IMG/VR virus record: IMGVR_UViG_3300048834_000579
Coordinates: 1 to 50,272 of that record
Source of the DNA: a virus
Strand: one strand, 5' to 3'
Length of the DNA stretch: 50,272 nucleotides
How positions within the stretch are numbered: position 1 is the first letter of the stretch; each line of letters starts with the position of its first letter. The position numbers were made by a program, and so were the translations under genes. Below, piece by piece: positions 1 to 8,938 of this stretch. Under the pieces are notes generated by a model, which saw nothing but the letters and a program-made list of their open reading frames with translations, was not told the DNA's origin and did not search any database.

Positions 1-127
1 CGACCATTCGCATCACCGATCCGGACTACCCCGATGGCGTACTGATCAACGTCGCCACGTTCGATCCGGCGGTGCACACCGAGTTCGGCCAGGGCGCCGC
101 GGATCCCCGCGCTGCCCGCGAGAAGGA
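1..127. repeat. Terminal overlap, copy 1 (circular contig)
   Basis: Bases 1-127 are identical to 50146-50272. A 127-base exact end repeat equals a common maximum assembly k-mer, so this is most simply the overlap of a circular assembly rather than a biological terminal repeat. It lies inside a gene and keeps its reading frame, which supports joining the ends. Confidence 0.95.
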
Positions 128-239
128 ACTGGGCGCCATGTCGGCGGCCGACGTGAAGGCGCTGGCCGGGGTCGACGTGAAGACCAAGGCTGAGGCGATC
201 GAGGCGGTGCTGGCGAAGGAATTCCCGGCCGCCGACTGA
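1..239 (+). CDS. Small post-capsid protein, 3' part (gene starts at 50136)
   Basis: This is the 3' part of a gene whose ATG is at 50136. Joined across the circle it encodes an 82-residue protein beginning MDIPTIRITDPDYP. The C-terminal half (MSAADVKALAGVDVKTKAEA) resembles the small helix-extended-loop-helix / Rho-N-like fold found in short proteins encoded after phage capsid genes. It lies between the major capsid gene and the first connector gene, so a head-completion or accessory head role is likely. The function itself is unproven. Confidence 0.8.
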   Translation, partial: TIRITDPDYPDGVLINVATFDPAVHTEFGQGAADPRAAREKELGAMSAADVKALAGVDVKTKAEAIEAVLAKEFPAAD

Positions 240-240
240 C

Positions 241-747
241 ATGTCTGTGACGGTGGTCGCCACCCCGGGCGCGTCGGACGCCAACTCCTACGTGACGATC
301 GCGGAGGCCGCCGCGTACTTCGCGGCCCGCCTCGGCGGTTCGGCGTGGGACGACCTGGCGGTCGACGGGGACGACCAGGCGCGTGCACTCATCACAGCCA
401 CCCGGCGACTCGACCTCGAGTCGTTCCCCGGAACACGCGCCGTCCATGCGCAAGCACTCGCGTGGCCACGGTACGGCGTCCTCGTGGATGGCGCCCTGTT
501 GTCCGGCACCACGATCCCGGTCCTCGTCAAAGCGATGTGCTGCGAAGAGGCGCTGTCGCTCCTGCAGGACCCGGAGAAGAGCGCCGAGACCGGCCTTGAG
601 GGCTTCGCGAGCCTCGACCTCGGACCACTCAGTCTCGTGAACCGTCCCGCTGGGGTGGCTGGGGGCTTGGCGGCCCCGACACGTCGGCTCCTTGCACGCC
701 TTGGTGGACGTGCCAGCGACAACAGCTTCACGGTGATCCGGTCGTGA
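241..747 (+). CDS. Head-tail connector protein, DnaT-like (adaptor candidate)
   Basis: Encodes 168 residues. The start NSYVTIAEAAAYFAAR, then a Trp-containing helix, ALITATRRLD, and a Q-A-L-A-W-P-R motif are typical of the phage DnaT-like/adaptor family encoded right after capsid genes. These proteins dock on the portal during head completion. The ATG follows the previous stop by one base. The gene overlaps the next by GTGA, indicating coupled translation of the connector cassette. Family recognition is by motif and position only. Confidence 0.75.
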   Translation: MSVTVVATPGASDANSYVTIAEAAAYFAARLGGSAWDDLAVDGDDQARALITATRRLDLESFPGTRAVHAQALAWPRYGVLVDGALLSGTTIPVLVKAMCCEEALSLLQDPEKSAETGLEGFASLDLGPLSLVNRPAGVAGGLAAPTRRLLARLGGRASDNSFTVIRS

Positions 748-1154
748 GTCTCGCCGCGATTCAGAAGGCGACCTCGCGACTCGTGCCGAAGCTCATGCAG
801 AAGTTCGGCGTGCCGTGTGACGTGCGGCGGCCGGAATCGCTCGAGGATCAGGCCGACAACTCGACCTCGGTGTACTGGGCGCGCCTGCCGCGGAGCATTG
901 GCATCGAGCAAGTCATCGTCTCCCCGATCACCGAAGCGGCTCGGCGCAAGGAGTGGGGCACAGAGTCCCGCGCGCGTGTGCTGGGGGTGGCCGCCCTCAG
1001 CCTCGGCCTGCAGACCGGCGACATCCTGCGCCCCCGGACCGGGGCATACGCGGGGGTCCCCCTCGAGGTGGTCGAGCGCGCGCCGAGTGATGCGGGCTCG
1101 CTCGTCACGTTGGGACTGACGCAGGTGCACGATCGGTCGGAATTCGGCTGGTGA
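744..1154 (+). CDS. Head closure / neck protein candidate
   Basis: Encodes 136 residues from a GTG start that overlaps the upstream stop. It is mostly beta-rich, with a C-terminal region (GDILRPRTGAYAGVPLEVVE) like the head-closure or stopper proteins that sit between adaptor and tail terminator. No catalytic motif is visible. The assignment relies on gene order (adaptor, stopper, terminator, tail tube) and general sequence character. Confidence 0.6.
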   Translation: MSLAAIQKATSRLVPKLMQKFGVPCDVRRPESLEDQADNSTSVYWARLPRSIGIEQVIVSPITEAARRKEWGTESRARVLGVAALSLGLQTGDILRPRTGAYAGVPLEVVERAPSDAGSLVTLGLTQVHDRSEFGW

Positions 1155-1576
1155 GTACCGACATCGAACAGCGGTGCCGGGAGGCGATCACCGGCATCCT
1201 CGACGCCGACGCTGGGGTGCGGGCGCTGACGAAGCGCACTACGAAGAACTGCGTCCCTGGGCGCGACGGCCTCTCGATCGCCGACCCGGTCATCACGCTC
1301 CAGTTCTTGGGCATGACGGAAATCGGGGGAGCTGGCGACAATCGGCGGCCGCGGTACCGGCTGACCTGCTGGGCCCGGGGGAATGGCGCCCAGCGCATTG
1401 CCAACGAACTCGCGGAGCGGATCGAGCAATCGATCACGCAGCCCGCCTTGAGTGCGGCGGGGATCGATGGCTACCCCCTGACGCGATCGCGTTCCACTGG
1501 TCCACTGCCGGAGACGCCACCTGGCGAGACCGTCGGCCGGGCTGATCTCGACCTGACTCTCATCGCAACCAAGTAG
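1151..1576 (+). CDS. Tail terminator / tail completion protein candidate
   Basis: Encodes 141 residues; GTG start with GTGA overlap. It is an alpha/beta protein with DPVITLQFLGMTE, RPRYRLTCWARG and an ANELAERIEQSI helix, the general pattern of small tail-completion proteins that cap the tail tube. It is immediately upstream of the tail tube gene, the usual place for a terminator. A different connector role cannot be excluded. Confidence 0.6.
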   Translation: MSTDIEQRCREAITGILDADAGVRALTKRTTKNCVPGRDGLSIADPVITLQFLGMTEIGGAGDNRRPRYRLTCWARGNGAQRIANELAERIEQSITQPALSAAGIDGYPLTRSRSTGPLPETPPGETVGRADLDLTLIATK

Positions 1577-1585
1577 GAGGGCCAC

Positions 1586-3037
1586 ATGGCCGCCAAGGAC
1601 AAGGTGATCAAGCAGCTGACCGCCCTCTATGTCTGTCGCGATGCGACGGGGACGTTCGGCAGTACCACACTCACTGCGGTTGCCGCGAAGGCCGCCTCGG
1701 CCCTCACCGTGGCCGCGATCACGAATTTCGCCGCCGGCGACGTGATCCGCATCGGCTCCGGCGAGGAGATGGAAATCGGGGTGATTACCGGTACGCCGTC
1801 CGGCAGCACCATCAACCTGACCGAGCCGCTGCAGTTCAGCCACGCGAGCGGCGAGGTCGTGGTCGAGATGGTGGCGTACGACGTGGGTGACGTGGCGGAG
1901 TCGGGGGTCGACTTCAACGTGAGCGGCGACTCGGTCGACATCCCGCTCTCGACGAGCCGCTTCCCGCTCGCCTCCATCACCGGTTTCGTGGAAGCCTCGA
2001 TCGGCGCGACGCTGCCCACCGTGCAACTCGAGGGCATCGCCCACGCCATCGGCGCCCTGCTGACGCAGGTGGCGGGTGCGGGGACCGCGCTCAGCCCCAG
2101 CCAGCTCACGGTGAACGGGACCGAGTTCGGTGGGCAGTCGAATATCGGGATCGTGGCGCTGGGCGTGACCATGGACGGCTCGGTGCTCCGCATCGAGCTC
2201 TGGGGCTGCGACGCGGATTACACCGGCATCAACTTCACGCTCTCGCGCGGCCAGGTCGTCGGGGTGCCGATGCGGTTCGTCGGCGCGCGCGGCGCGATCT
2301 CGTCGACCACCTTCCCGGGCACGCCGAACACCACGCTCCGGAACTCGAAGGCGAAGGTGTGGAATGCCCTGACGGAAGTCGGGTACTTCCTCGACACGGT
2401 CACCACGACCACGGTCGCCGTGGGCGCGGTGGCGGCGGATGCGGTCCTCATCAACTTCACGTCGGCCACCTCGTTCGCTCCGGATGAGTGGGTGCGGATC
2501 GGCTCGGGGAATCGGGCGCAGTTCTTCCAGATCGCCTCCAAGGCCAGCAACGCCGTCACGATGAAGCAGAAGGCGAAGTACGGCATCGACATCGGGGCCA
2601 CGATCACGAAGGTCACGCCGACTTCCCTCGGCGCGCCGTCGGAAGCGGGCGTCTCGGTCGCCTTCGGTGGCACCGTGACCCCGCTCCGCTCCTCGACCTA
2701 CGCCACGGCGATCGGGTTGCGCCAGGGCGTGGCGGAGGTGACGGTCAGCTTCGGCCTGATCGAGCACTCGCTGGCGAACTTTGAACGGGCGCTCGGTATC
2801 CCGGCGGGCACGGCGGCGAGCAATCGCCTCCCGCTCAACCTGATCGGCACCGGGTCGATCGAAGGACTCTACCTCAAGGGCCTCCTGGCGGGTGGGGAGA
2901 CGGCGTGGGTCATCGCGGCGGGCTGCAGCATCGATGCGTCGAACGTCGCGACGGCGATCACGAACTCCGGTGCGGCGGCCGCGTTGCCGATCACGGCGAA
3001 GCCGAGCAGCTACGTCCAGTTCCTGCAGTTGCCGTAA
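1586..3037 (+). CDS. Major tail (tube) protein with inserted repeat domains
   Basis: Encodes 483 residues, longer than many siphoviral tube proteins. A GGAGG ribosome site lies 5 bases before the ATG. Two copies of a small beta module are visible at about residues 26-90 (AAGDVIRIGSGEEMEIGVIT) and 272-345 (APDEWVRIGSGNRAQFFQIA). They probably decorate the outside of the tube and explain the extra length. The core contains VSGDSVDIPLS and a C-terminal WVIAAGC segment. Its position between tail completion and tape measure genes supports the role of tube subunit, polymerising around the tape measure protein. Confidence 0.82.
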   Translation: MAAKDKVIKQLTALYVCRDATGTFGSTTLTAVAAKAASALTVAAITNFAAGDVIRIGSGEEMEIGVITGTPSGSTINLTEPLQFSHASGEVVVEMVAYDVGDVAESGVDFNVSGDSVDIPLSTSRFPLASITGFVEASIGATLPTVQLEGIAHAIGALLTQVAGAGTALSPSQLTVNGTEFGGQSNIGIVALGVTMDGSVLRIELWGCDADYTGINFTLSRGQVVGVPMRFVGARGAISSTTFPGTPNTTLRNSKAKVWNALTEVGYFLDTVTTTTVAVGAVAADAVLINFTSATSFAPDEWVRIGSGNRAQFFQIASKASNAVTMKQKAKYGIDIGATITKVTPTSLGAPSEAGVSVAFGGTVTPLRSSTYATAIGLRQGVAEVTVSFGLIEHSLANFERALGIPAGTAASNRLPLNLIGTGSIEGLYLKGLLAGGETAWVIAAGCSIDASNVATAITNSGAAAALPITAKPSSYVQFLQLP

Positions 3038-3046
3038 GGGGGGCGA

Positions 3047-3901
3047 GTGCCCCCCCGCAGCATTCCAGTGAAGGTCCTTCGGGATGAGTGCGGGCTCCTG
3101 TCCGACGCGGTGCGTCTGGCGGGACTCGCCTCACCGGAGGTGCTGGCCGCGAATCGCCCTGGTGGGGAGTCCAACCCCGACAAGGGCCCTCGCGGCTGGC
3201 TGCGTTTCTATGCGGTCCTGCACCGGCTCCATGCGAAGCAGGAGCACACCGCCTCCAGTGATCAGCATGCCCAGGATGACGGCATGGCCATGGCGGCGCT
3301 GGCCTCGCGGGAAGAGGCCGTGCGGCTCATGGCCCCGCCCCCGGGGGCGCCGGAGGTGCTGTACGTCTATCCGAAGAGCCACGACGCGCTGCTGCGAATC
3401 ACCTCTCGGGACTCGCTCCTTGGGTTGCTGGCGGATCGTCGCACGCGCCTCCACCGCTCGCTTGTGCCGGCTGACCGCGAGCTCCTCGTGCGTCTCGACG
3501 CGGAGACCGCCCACCAGCTGCAGACGCTGATCTGGCAGGTGACCCACCCCGGCCCATGGCTTCCCGATGGGGAGCGGCCGGAATGGCTGTCCGGGCTCGA
3601 CGTGCTCGACCTGCACCGGTTGATCCGCGCCCACCAGATCGTCAACGGCTACCGCCTCAAGGCGCTGCAATCGCTTACCTCGCCCAGTGAAGGCGGGAAG
3701 AGTGCCAAGCGTCCGGCCTTCTCGGTCTACATCTCCGCGATCGCGGCCGAGCAGGGTATCCCGCCGCACCAGATGCTCCGTGACTGGTCGCTGTCGGAAG
3801 TCCTGATGGCGGGGCAGTTGTCTGCCCAGGCGAAGCGCGACGCGCACGACGCCGCCAAGGCCGATCGGCAGCGCGCGCCAGCGGGTCGGAGTGGCTTCTA
3901 G
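3047..3901 (+). CDS. Tail assembly chaperone candidate
   Basis: Encodes 284 residues from GTG at 3047. The gene lies between the tail tube and tape measure genes, the standard place for the tail assembly chaperone that coats the tape measure before tube polymerisation. The C-terminal part (FSVYISAIAAEQGIPPHQML) looks like a helical chaperone tail. Siphoviruses usually make two forms by ribosomal frameshifting. Here I see one continuous frame and no obvious slippery heptamer leading into a second frame, so the mechanism may differ. The function is inferred mainly from order. Confidence 0.55.
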   Translation: MPPRSIPVKVLRDECGLLSDAVRLAGLASPEVLAANRPGGESNPDKGPRGWLRFYAVLHRLHAKQEHTASSDQHAQDDGMAMAALASREEAVRLMAPPPGAPEVLYVYPKSHDALLRITSRDSLLGLLADRRTRLHRSLVPADRELLVRLDAETAHQLQTLIWQVTHPGPWLPDGERPEWLSGLDVLDLHRLIRAHQIVNGYRLKALQSLTSPSEGGKSAKRPAFSVYISAIAAEQGIPPHQMLRDWSLSEVLMAGQLSAQAKRDAHDAAKADRQRAPAGRSGF

Positions 3902-3903
3902 TC

Positions 3904-4413
3904 ATGGAGCGCCTTGACCTCACCTCGCCGGGGATCGGAAAGAAGGCCCTCGCGCGGATCCGAGAAATCGCGTCGGCGCTGGAAAAGCCGGATCGTGTGC
4001 TTTCGCCGCTCGCGCTGGCGACGCGCGATGAACTGGTCCTCGAGCTCAGCCAGGCGGGGTCTGGCCGGACCTACACCACCACGTTCTATGTCGACGCCCA
4101 GGGTCGCCTGCGGAAGGGCAAGGCGCGCCCAGCCCACACCGCGTCGGCCCCCGGCGAGCCGCCGGCACCGGACTCAGGAGAGTTGCGGGCCTCCGTCGAC
4201 TTCGAGGTGCGCGACGGTGTTGCCTATGTCGGCACCGGCCTCCCGAAGGGACGCTATCTCGAAGAGGGCTACATCACCGCCTGGGGAACGTTGGTCGCGC
4301 CGCGTCCGTGGATGGGCACCGTGGTGGCTCGCCTGCCTGAGCTGCTCGGACCCATCGCCGCCGACTTGGTCGGCGCGACCATCCGTGTGACGATCCGGCA
4401 GGGTGGCCAGTGA
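3904..4413 (+). CDS. HK97 gp10-like tail completion / minor tail protein
   Basis: Encodes 169 residues. The segment HTASAPGEPPAPDSGELRAS, then YVGTGLPKGRYLEEG and a final APRPWMGTVV, is the hallmark layout of HK97 gp10-like proteins (short basic N-terminus, A-P-G-x-P-P, S-G-x-L, E-x-G and R-P-x motifs). In many phages this gene is in the connector cassette. Here it sits just before the tape measure gene, downstream of the tube. It ends in a GTGA overlap with the tape measure gene. Confidence 0.75.
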   Translation: MERLDLTSPGIGKKALARIREIASALEKPDRVLSPLALATRDELVLELSQAGSGRTYTTTFYVDAQGRLRKGKARPAHTASAPGEPPAPDSGELRASVDFEVRDGVAYVGTGLPKGRYLEEGYITAWGTLVAPRPWMGTVVARLPELLGPIAADLVGATIRVTIRQGGQ

Positions 4414-7400
4414 GTGGCCCGGAGAAGGTCGCCGAGCTGTACCTCGAACTCGAGATGCGGGTCGCCGAACTCGAGAAGGGGGCGACGCGCGCCGAGCAGA
4501 CGATCGACAAGCTCGGCGCCGCCGCGAAGCGGGCGAAGGGTGATGTCGCGGAAGTCGGCGAAGCCGGGAAGACGACCGGCAAGGAACTCGGCGAGGCATC
4601 CGAAGGCGCGGGCAAGCTCGGCGGGGAGTTCGGGAAGCTCGCCTCCGGTGTGGCGGCTGGTGCGGCGGCGGCGGCACTTGGCTTGGTGGCCGCGCGCGCC
4701 CTCGAAGTGGCCGGTGCGTTCGACTTGGCGACACGGCAAGCCGCGGCAGCCTCCCCTGCCCTGCGCCGCGACCTCGGTGGGCTGCAGGAGGGATTGCGCG
4801 ACGCGGCCCTCGAGACGAAGCGCACCCTCGAAGAGGTGAGCTCGCTGGCCGTCGTGATTTCCCGGCAGGGGGTCACGGGGACGGAAGATCTCCTCCGACG
4901 CGTGCGCGCATCCTCCGAATTGGCGAAGGTGACCGGCGAGTCGGTCGAGAGTGTGGCGAGTGGTCTCGACCAGACGCTCGACGTGTTCGCGCTCAGCGAG
5001 ACGCAGATCGACGAGGTGTCGGCCAAGCTCTTCGCGCTCGCGGAGACGGGCATCCCACTGAATGAACTGTTCGCCGTCCTGCAGCGCGCCGCGCCGACGC
5101 TGAAGGATGCGGGGATCGGGTTCGACCAAGCCGCCGCAGCCCTTGCCTACATGATCGATTCCGGCGAGAACGCCGGCCAAGCGGCGAAGCGCTTCCGCGA
5201 GCTCGCGAGCGATGGAGGCGAGGGGCTGGAGACGATTCGGCAATTCGCACTCCTCGCGAATCCCGCCGCGGATGGGGCAGAGCGGTTGGCGGAGGCGCTG
5301 CAGTTGGTGGAAGACGCGTCCCTGGAATCGGCAGACGCCATGCAGGCGAAGCTCAGCGTCGCGCTCGGGTTGATCGGCCGCGGTGCGCTCGACGCGCTTG
5401 GGCCATTCCGAAGCTTGGCAAACCTGATCCTCGACGTAATCATCGCCGGCGACAAGCTGGAGCAGCGGCAGCGCGAGTGGGTGAAGAACAAGTTTGGGTT
5501 CGGTGGCGGGGGTGGGAGTGGCGGTGGTGTGGTCCCCACCTCGTCGCCGATCACGGCCACCCCGCCCCGCATTCAGGTGTTGCCGGACATCGTCACGACC
5601 GAGACCAGCAACGCCACACGGACCGCCATTCGCGAGAGCCAGCGGGACGCCGAGAAGGCGACGAAGGCGCTTGGGGCGATGCGGGAAAGCCTCGCGCGCG
5701 TCAAGGCGGAGTTGATGGGGCTCGCGCCGAGTCCGGCAATTCAGGCCATCCTCGACAACGCCGCCAAGCAGCGTTCGGCCCTGATGGGGGGCTCCCCGGA
5801 GCAGCGCGCCGAAGGCGAGGAGATCATCCGGCAGACCGAGCGGTACGAGATCGCGCTCGTGCAGATCGGACGCACGCTTGGGGATCTGGAGCCGCGCGTC
5901 AAGAAATCCACAATCGTCGTGGAAGACTTCGGGGTCGAGGCCAAGGACACCACGGGCTCCATCAACCAGCTCGCCAACGCGCTCGAGGACAAGCAGTTCC
6001 AGCAGGCGCTCGACGACATCAACGAGATGGCCGACTTCGCGATGGGGGTCTACGATGTCGCGGACGCCATCATTGCGCTCGGCTCTGCCACTGGGGCGCT
6101 CTCGGGGGAGACCGCCCAAGCGCTCTCCGGATTCGTGGGCCTCGTCGCATCGGCGAGCAGTCTCAGCGCGACGCTTGAGGCGTTCAAGACCCTCGACTCG
6201 GCGGGGAACGCTGGGGCATCGGCCGGTGCGGTGTTGTCGAGCGCCGCCACGGTCGCCTTCCAGGCCGCCGGGTTGATCTCGTCCCTCTTCGCCGAGAATC
6301 CCGCGATCAAGGCGGCGAACGACAGCCTCCGCGAGAACGCGATTGCCCTCCGCGAGAACACGGCGGGCCTGCTTCGGGTGAGCGCATCGGGCTCGGCACA
6401 GCAGGGGGTGCGAGCGGCGATCGACACCGTGCGTGGTGGCCGCGTCGACGCTAGGATCGATCAGCTCCTGGATATTGGCGGCCCGGCCAAGGGCTCGGCC
6501 GCGAAGTTGGTCACGGGCGTGCTCGACAGCTTGGGCGTGTCGATGGACGATCTCCGGCAACTCGCGGAGGAGCTCGGCCTCGACTTCGTCGATCTCACCA
6601 AGGACACGGTGCCCCAGTTCCTGCTCTTCCTTGATCAGATGGGGATTAAGCTGGACGAGGCGTCGGTCTTCGGGAACGACTTCGCTGGGGCGCTGAGTCG
6701 CCTGAACGCCAGCTTCAAGGTGAACGGCACCGATGGCCCCGGGCAGTTCGCCGCCTTCGTCAAGCTCCTCACGGACCCCGCCACCGGGGCGCCGGCGATC
6801 TTCGATGCCCTGAAGGGGCTCGATGTCTCCAGTCCTGAGGGCGCGGCGAAGGCCCGCGAGCTCTTGCGGGGGATCTTCGAGGACCTCGACGGCTTCGAGA
6901 AGCTCGACTTTGGCGAGCTGAGCCAGAGCGAGGCGGTCGATGCGATCCTGCAGCTGCTCGGGACCCTGCCGGACTTCCCGGCCAAGGACCTGCTGACCAA
7001 GGCGGAGCAGTTCGCGCTGGCGGTCTCGGCCTTCAATCGCGCCGCTCGCGTCTTCGATCTCACGCCGATCGAGCAGGCCGAGCGATTCCTCGACATCCTC
7101 GGGGATTTTGCGCCGGAACTGGCCGACGCGGTGTCCGGCTTCGACCTCACCACCGCCGATGGGTTGGCGGGGGCGATCGCCTTCCTGCAGGACTATTTCG
7201 AGCAGGTCGAGGCCGGAACGGTCTCGCTCGACGGTCTCGGGTTCACTCTCGACGACCTGGTCAGCGTCATCGACATGCTGCAGGGCGTGGCGGCCGACGC
7301 CGCCGATGAAGTGGCTCGCCTCGCGCGAGAAGAGGCCGATCGCGCTGCGCAAGCAGAGCGTGACGCCGCCCAGGCGGAAGAGGATGCCAAGCGCGCGCAG

Positions 7401-8111
7401 GAGCGGGCGGCGCAGCTCGCCGAGCAGGCGGCGCAGCAGGCCGAGCGCGATCGCGTGGCGACCGGGGAACGGGGGCTCCGCATTGCGGGGGATCAGGCGA
7501 GCCTCTTCGACATCTCCGGCAACGACCTCGTGAAGTTCCGCGCGGCGGTGTTCGATCAGGGGAGCGGTGGGTTGCTCTCCAGTATCACCGGCGGCGCAGA
7601 CCTCGGCACGGGCGGTGGGCAAGCCGCCGCACTGGAAGCGCTGAAGACATTCTTCCTCGCCAACCCCAACGGCACGGACGCCGGGGTGTTCGGGGCCGAC
7701 GCGGTGCGCTCGCAGGTGCTCGACCTCGCCGAACTGCTCAAGGAGCAGCTCGCGGTCTCGGTCACCGGTGGTGGGGCGAACGAGTCGTTCGGCTTCTCGC
7801 GGAACATCACCGAGGCCGGGGCCGATCGGCTCACCGGCCAACTCGGCACCGCCAATCTCTTCCTGGAAGACATTCGCGACATCCTGCTCGAGCGGCTCAC
7901 CAGCCCGCTCAGCCCCGTCACGCTCAGCACGCCAGCGCTCCCGGCCGCCATCGGCGCCGCGGGGACGAATGTCGGGTCGATCGTGCTGTACCTGAGCGTC
8001 GGAGGGTCGACGCCAGTCCCGGGCACCCTGTCGGCCGGCACGCAGAACAACCTCACCGAGTTGGTGCGGCAGATCGTGCGTGAACTCAACCTCCAATCGG
8101 CGGGGGGCTGA
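4410..8111 (+). CDS. Tail tape measure protein
   Basis: Encodes 1,233 residues, the longest gene, from GTG. It sets tail length and passes through the tube during DNA ejection. At about 0.15 nm per residue it predicts a tail near 185 nm. Visible features: a helical N-terminus rich in Glu/Lys/Ala, a hydrophobic stretch at about residues 80-100, a Gly/Ser linker near residues 365-375, hydrophobic central segments around 545-600, and a strongly charged Ala/Gln/Glu coiled coil at about 963-1020. The stop overlaps the next ATG (TGATG). Confidence 0.92.
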   Translation: MSGPEKVAELYLELEMRVAELEKGATRAEQTIDKLGAAAKRAKGDVAEVGEAGKTTGKELGEASEGAGKLGGEFGKLASGVAAGAAAAALGLVAARALEVAGAFDLATRQAAAASPALRRDLGGLQEGLRDAALETKRTLEEVSSLAVVISRQGVTGTEDLLRRVRASSELAKVTGESVESVASGLDQTLDVFALSETQIDEVSAKLFALAETGIPLNELFAVLQRAAPTLKDAGIGFDQAAAALAYMIDSGENAGQAAKRFRELASDGGEGLETIRQFALLANPAADGAERLAEALQLVEDASLESADAMQAKLSVALGLIGRGALDALGPFRSLANLILDVIIAGDKLEQRQREWVKNKFGFGGGGGSGGGVVPTSSPITATPPRIQVLPDIVTTETSNATRTAIRESQRDAEKATKALGAMRESLARVKAELMGLAPSPAIQAILDNAAKQRSALMGGSPEQRAEGEEIIRQTERYEIALVQIGRTLGDLEPRVKKSTIVVEDFGVEAKDTTGSINQLANALEDKQFQQALDDINEMADFAMGVYDVADAIIALGSATGALSGETAQALSGFVGLVASASSLSATLEAFKTLDSAGNAGASAGAVLSSAATVAFQAAGLISSLFAENPAIKAANDSLRENAIALRENTAGLLRVSASGSAQQGVRAAIDTVRGGRVDARIDQLLDIGGPAKGSAAKLVTGVLDSLGVSMDDLRQLAEELGLDFVDLTKDTVPQFLLFLDQMGIKLDEASVFGNDFAGALSRLNASFKVNGTDGPGQFAAFVKLLTDPATGAPAIFDALKGLDVSSPEGAAKARELLRGIFEDLDGFEKLDFGELSQSEAVDAILQLLGTLPDFPAKDLLTKAEQFALAVSAFNRAARVFDLTPIEQAERFLDILGDFAPELADAVSGFDLTTADGLAGAIAFLQDYFEQVEAGTVSLDGLGFTLDDLVSVIDMLQGVAADAADEVARLAREEADRAAQAERDAAQAEEDAKRAQERAAQLAEQAAQQAERDRVATGERGLRIAGDQASLFDISGNDLVKFRAAVFDQGSGGLLSSITGGADLGTGGGQAAALEALKTFFLANPNGTDAGVFGADAVRSQVLDLAELLKEQLAVSVTGGGANESFGFSRNITEAGADRLTGQLGTANLFLEDIRDILLERLTSPLSPVTLSTPALPAAIGAAGTNVGSIVLYLSVGGSTPVPGTLSAGTQNNLTELVRQIVRELNLQSAGG

Positions 8112-8935
8112 TGGCCACCAGCGTCCTCTGGCTCGACGACGACGACCTCACCGCCTCCGGGTGGCAAGTCCTCCGCACGAGTGGCCTCGATGACCTCCTG
8201 TCGCCCACGGTGCGCGAGGTGAGCCTGCCGGGGCTGGGACAGACGATCGAACTCTCGACGTTCGACAGCGTGGCGCCGCGCGATGGCGTGCTCACCCTCT
8301 GGGCCCGAGCGACGACCTATGCCGCGCTGCAGACGGCGCTGCAGCGCTTGCGCTATCGCCTTGGTGGTGGCCCCGTGACCCTGAAGCACATCCGCCGGCC
8401 GAATCAGCGGCTGCAGGTGCGTTTGGTGCGCGGCCCAGCCTCCTACGGGAGTGGCCCCGAAGATGTCGGGCCGTTCTACGTGGAGGTCCCGGTGGCGGTG
8501 CGTGCGGCAAATCCCTACTGGGAGGCGATCACCGCGTCGGCGATCAGCTTCACCACCTCCGCCGTGGCGATGCCGCTGGGTGATGCCGTCTCGAGGCCGA
8601 CGATCCTGATCGCCGCGAGCGGTGGCAGTGTCGTAAACCCCACCGTGACCTACAAGAACGCCGGGGGCACGACGATCTGGTCGCTCGCGGTCACGCACAC
8701 CATCCTGAACGGCGACGCGTGGGAGTTCAACGCGCTCACCGGCACGGTGCGGAAGCGTGTGAGCGGTGTCTGGTCGAATGCGGCCGACACCCTCGTGGCG
8801 GGGTACACCCGGCCCTACCTCTCACCGCGCGACGGAAACTTCTTCACCCCCACCTGGCCCACGCTGCAGCTCGGCGCCACGTCGGGCGCAGCGAACGCGC
8901 AGGGCACGTCCACGTTCCGCCCGCAGTACGCCTAG
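8111..8935 (+). CDS. Distal tail protein (Dit-like)
   Basis: Encodes 274 residues directly after the tape measure gene. The N-terminal half (RTSGLDDLLSPTVREVSLPG, then a run of beta strands) and the C-terminal half (NPTVTYKNAGGTTIWSL, ILNGDAWEFNALTGTVRKR) match the two-domain pattern of siphoviral Dit proteins: an N-terminal ring domain and a C-terminal galectin-like domain. It should form the hexameric hub at the tail tip that anchors receptor-binding components. Close relatives cannot be checked here. Confidence 0.78.
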   Translation: MATSVLWLDDDDLTASGWQVLRTSGLDDLLSPTVREVSLPGLGQTIELSTFDSVAPRDGVLTLWARATTYAALQTALQRLRYRLGGGPVTLKHIRRPNQRLQVRLVRGPASYGSGPEDVGPFYVEVPVAVRAANPYWEAITASAISFTTSAVAMPLGDAVSRPTILIAASGGSVVNPTVTYKNAGGTTIWSLAVTHTILNGDAWEFNALTGTVRKRVSGVWSNAADTLVAGYTRPYLSPRDGNFFTPTWPTLQLGATSGAANAQGTSTFRPQYA

Positions 8936-8938
8936 CCG

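Noticed and set aside
1-127. Direct terminal repeat of a T7-like linear genome
   Set aside because: The length equals a standard assembly k-mer and the repeat lies within a gene; a circular overlap is simpler.
848-2767. Very long minus-strand open frames opposite structural genes (also 4269-8096 and others)
   Set aside because: High-GC DNA leaves antisense frames open. Composition is Arg/His/Pro-rich with no domains, and real genes lie on the plus strand.
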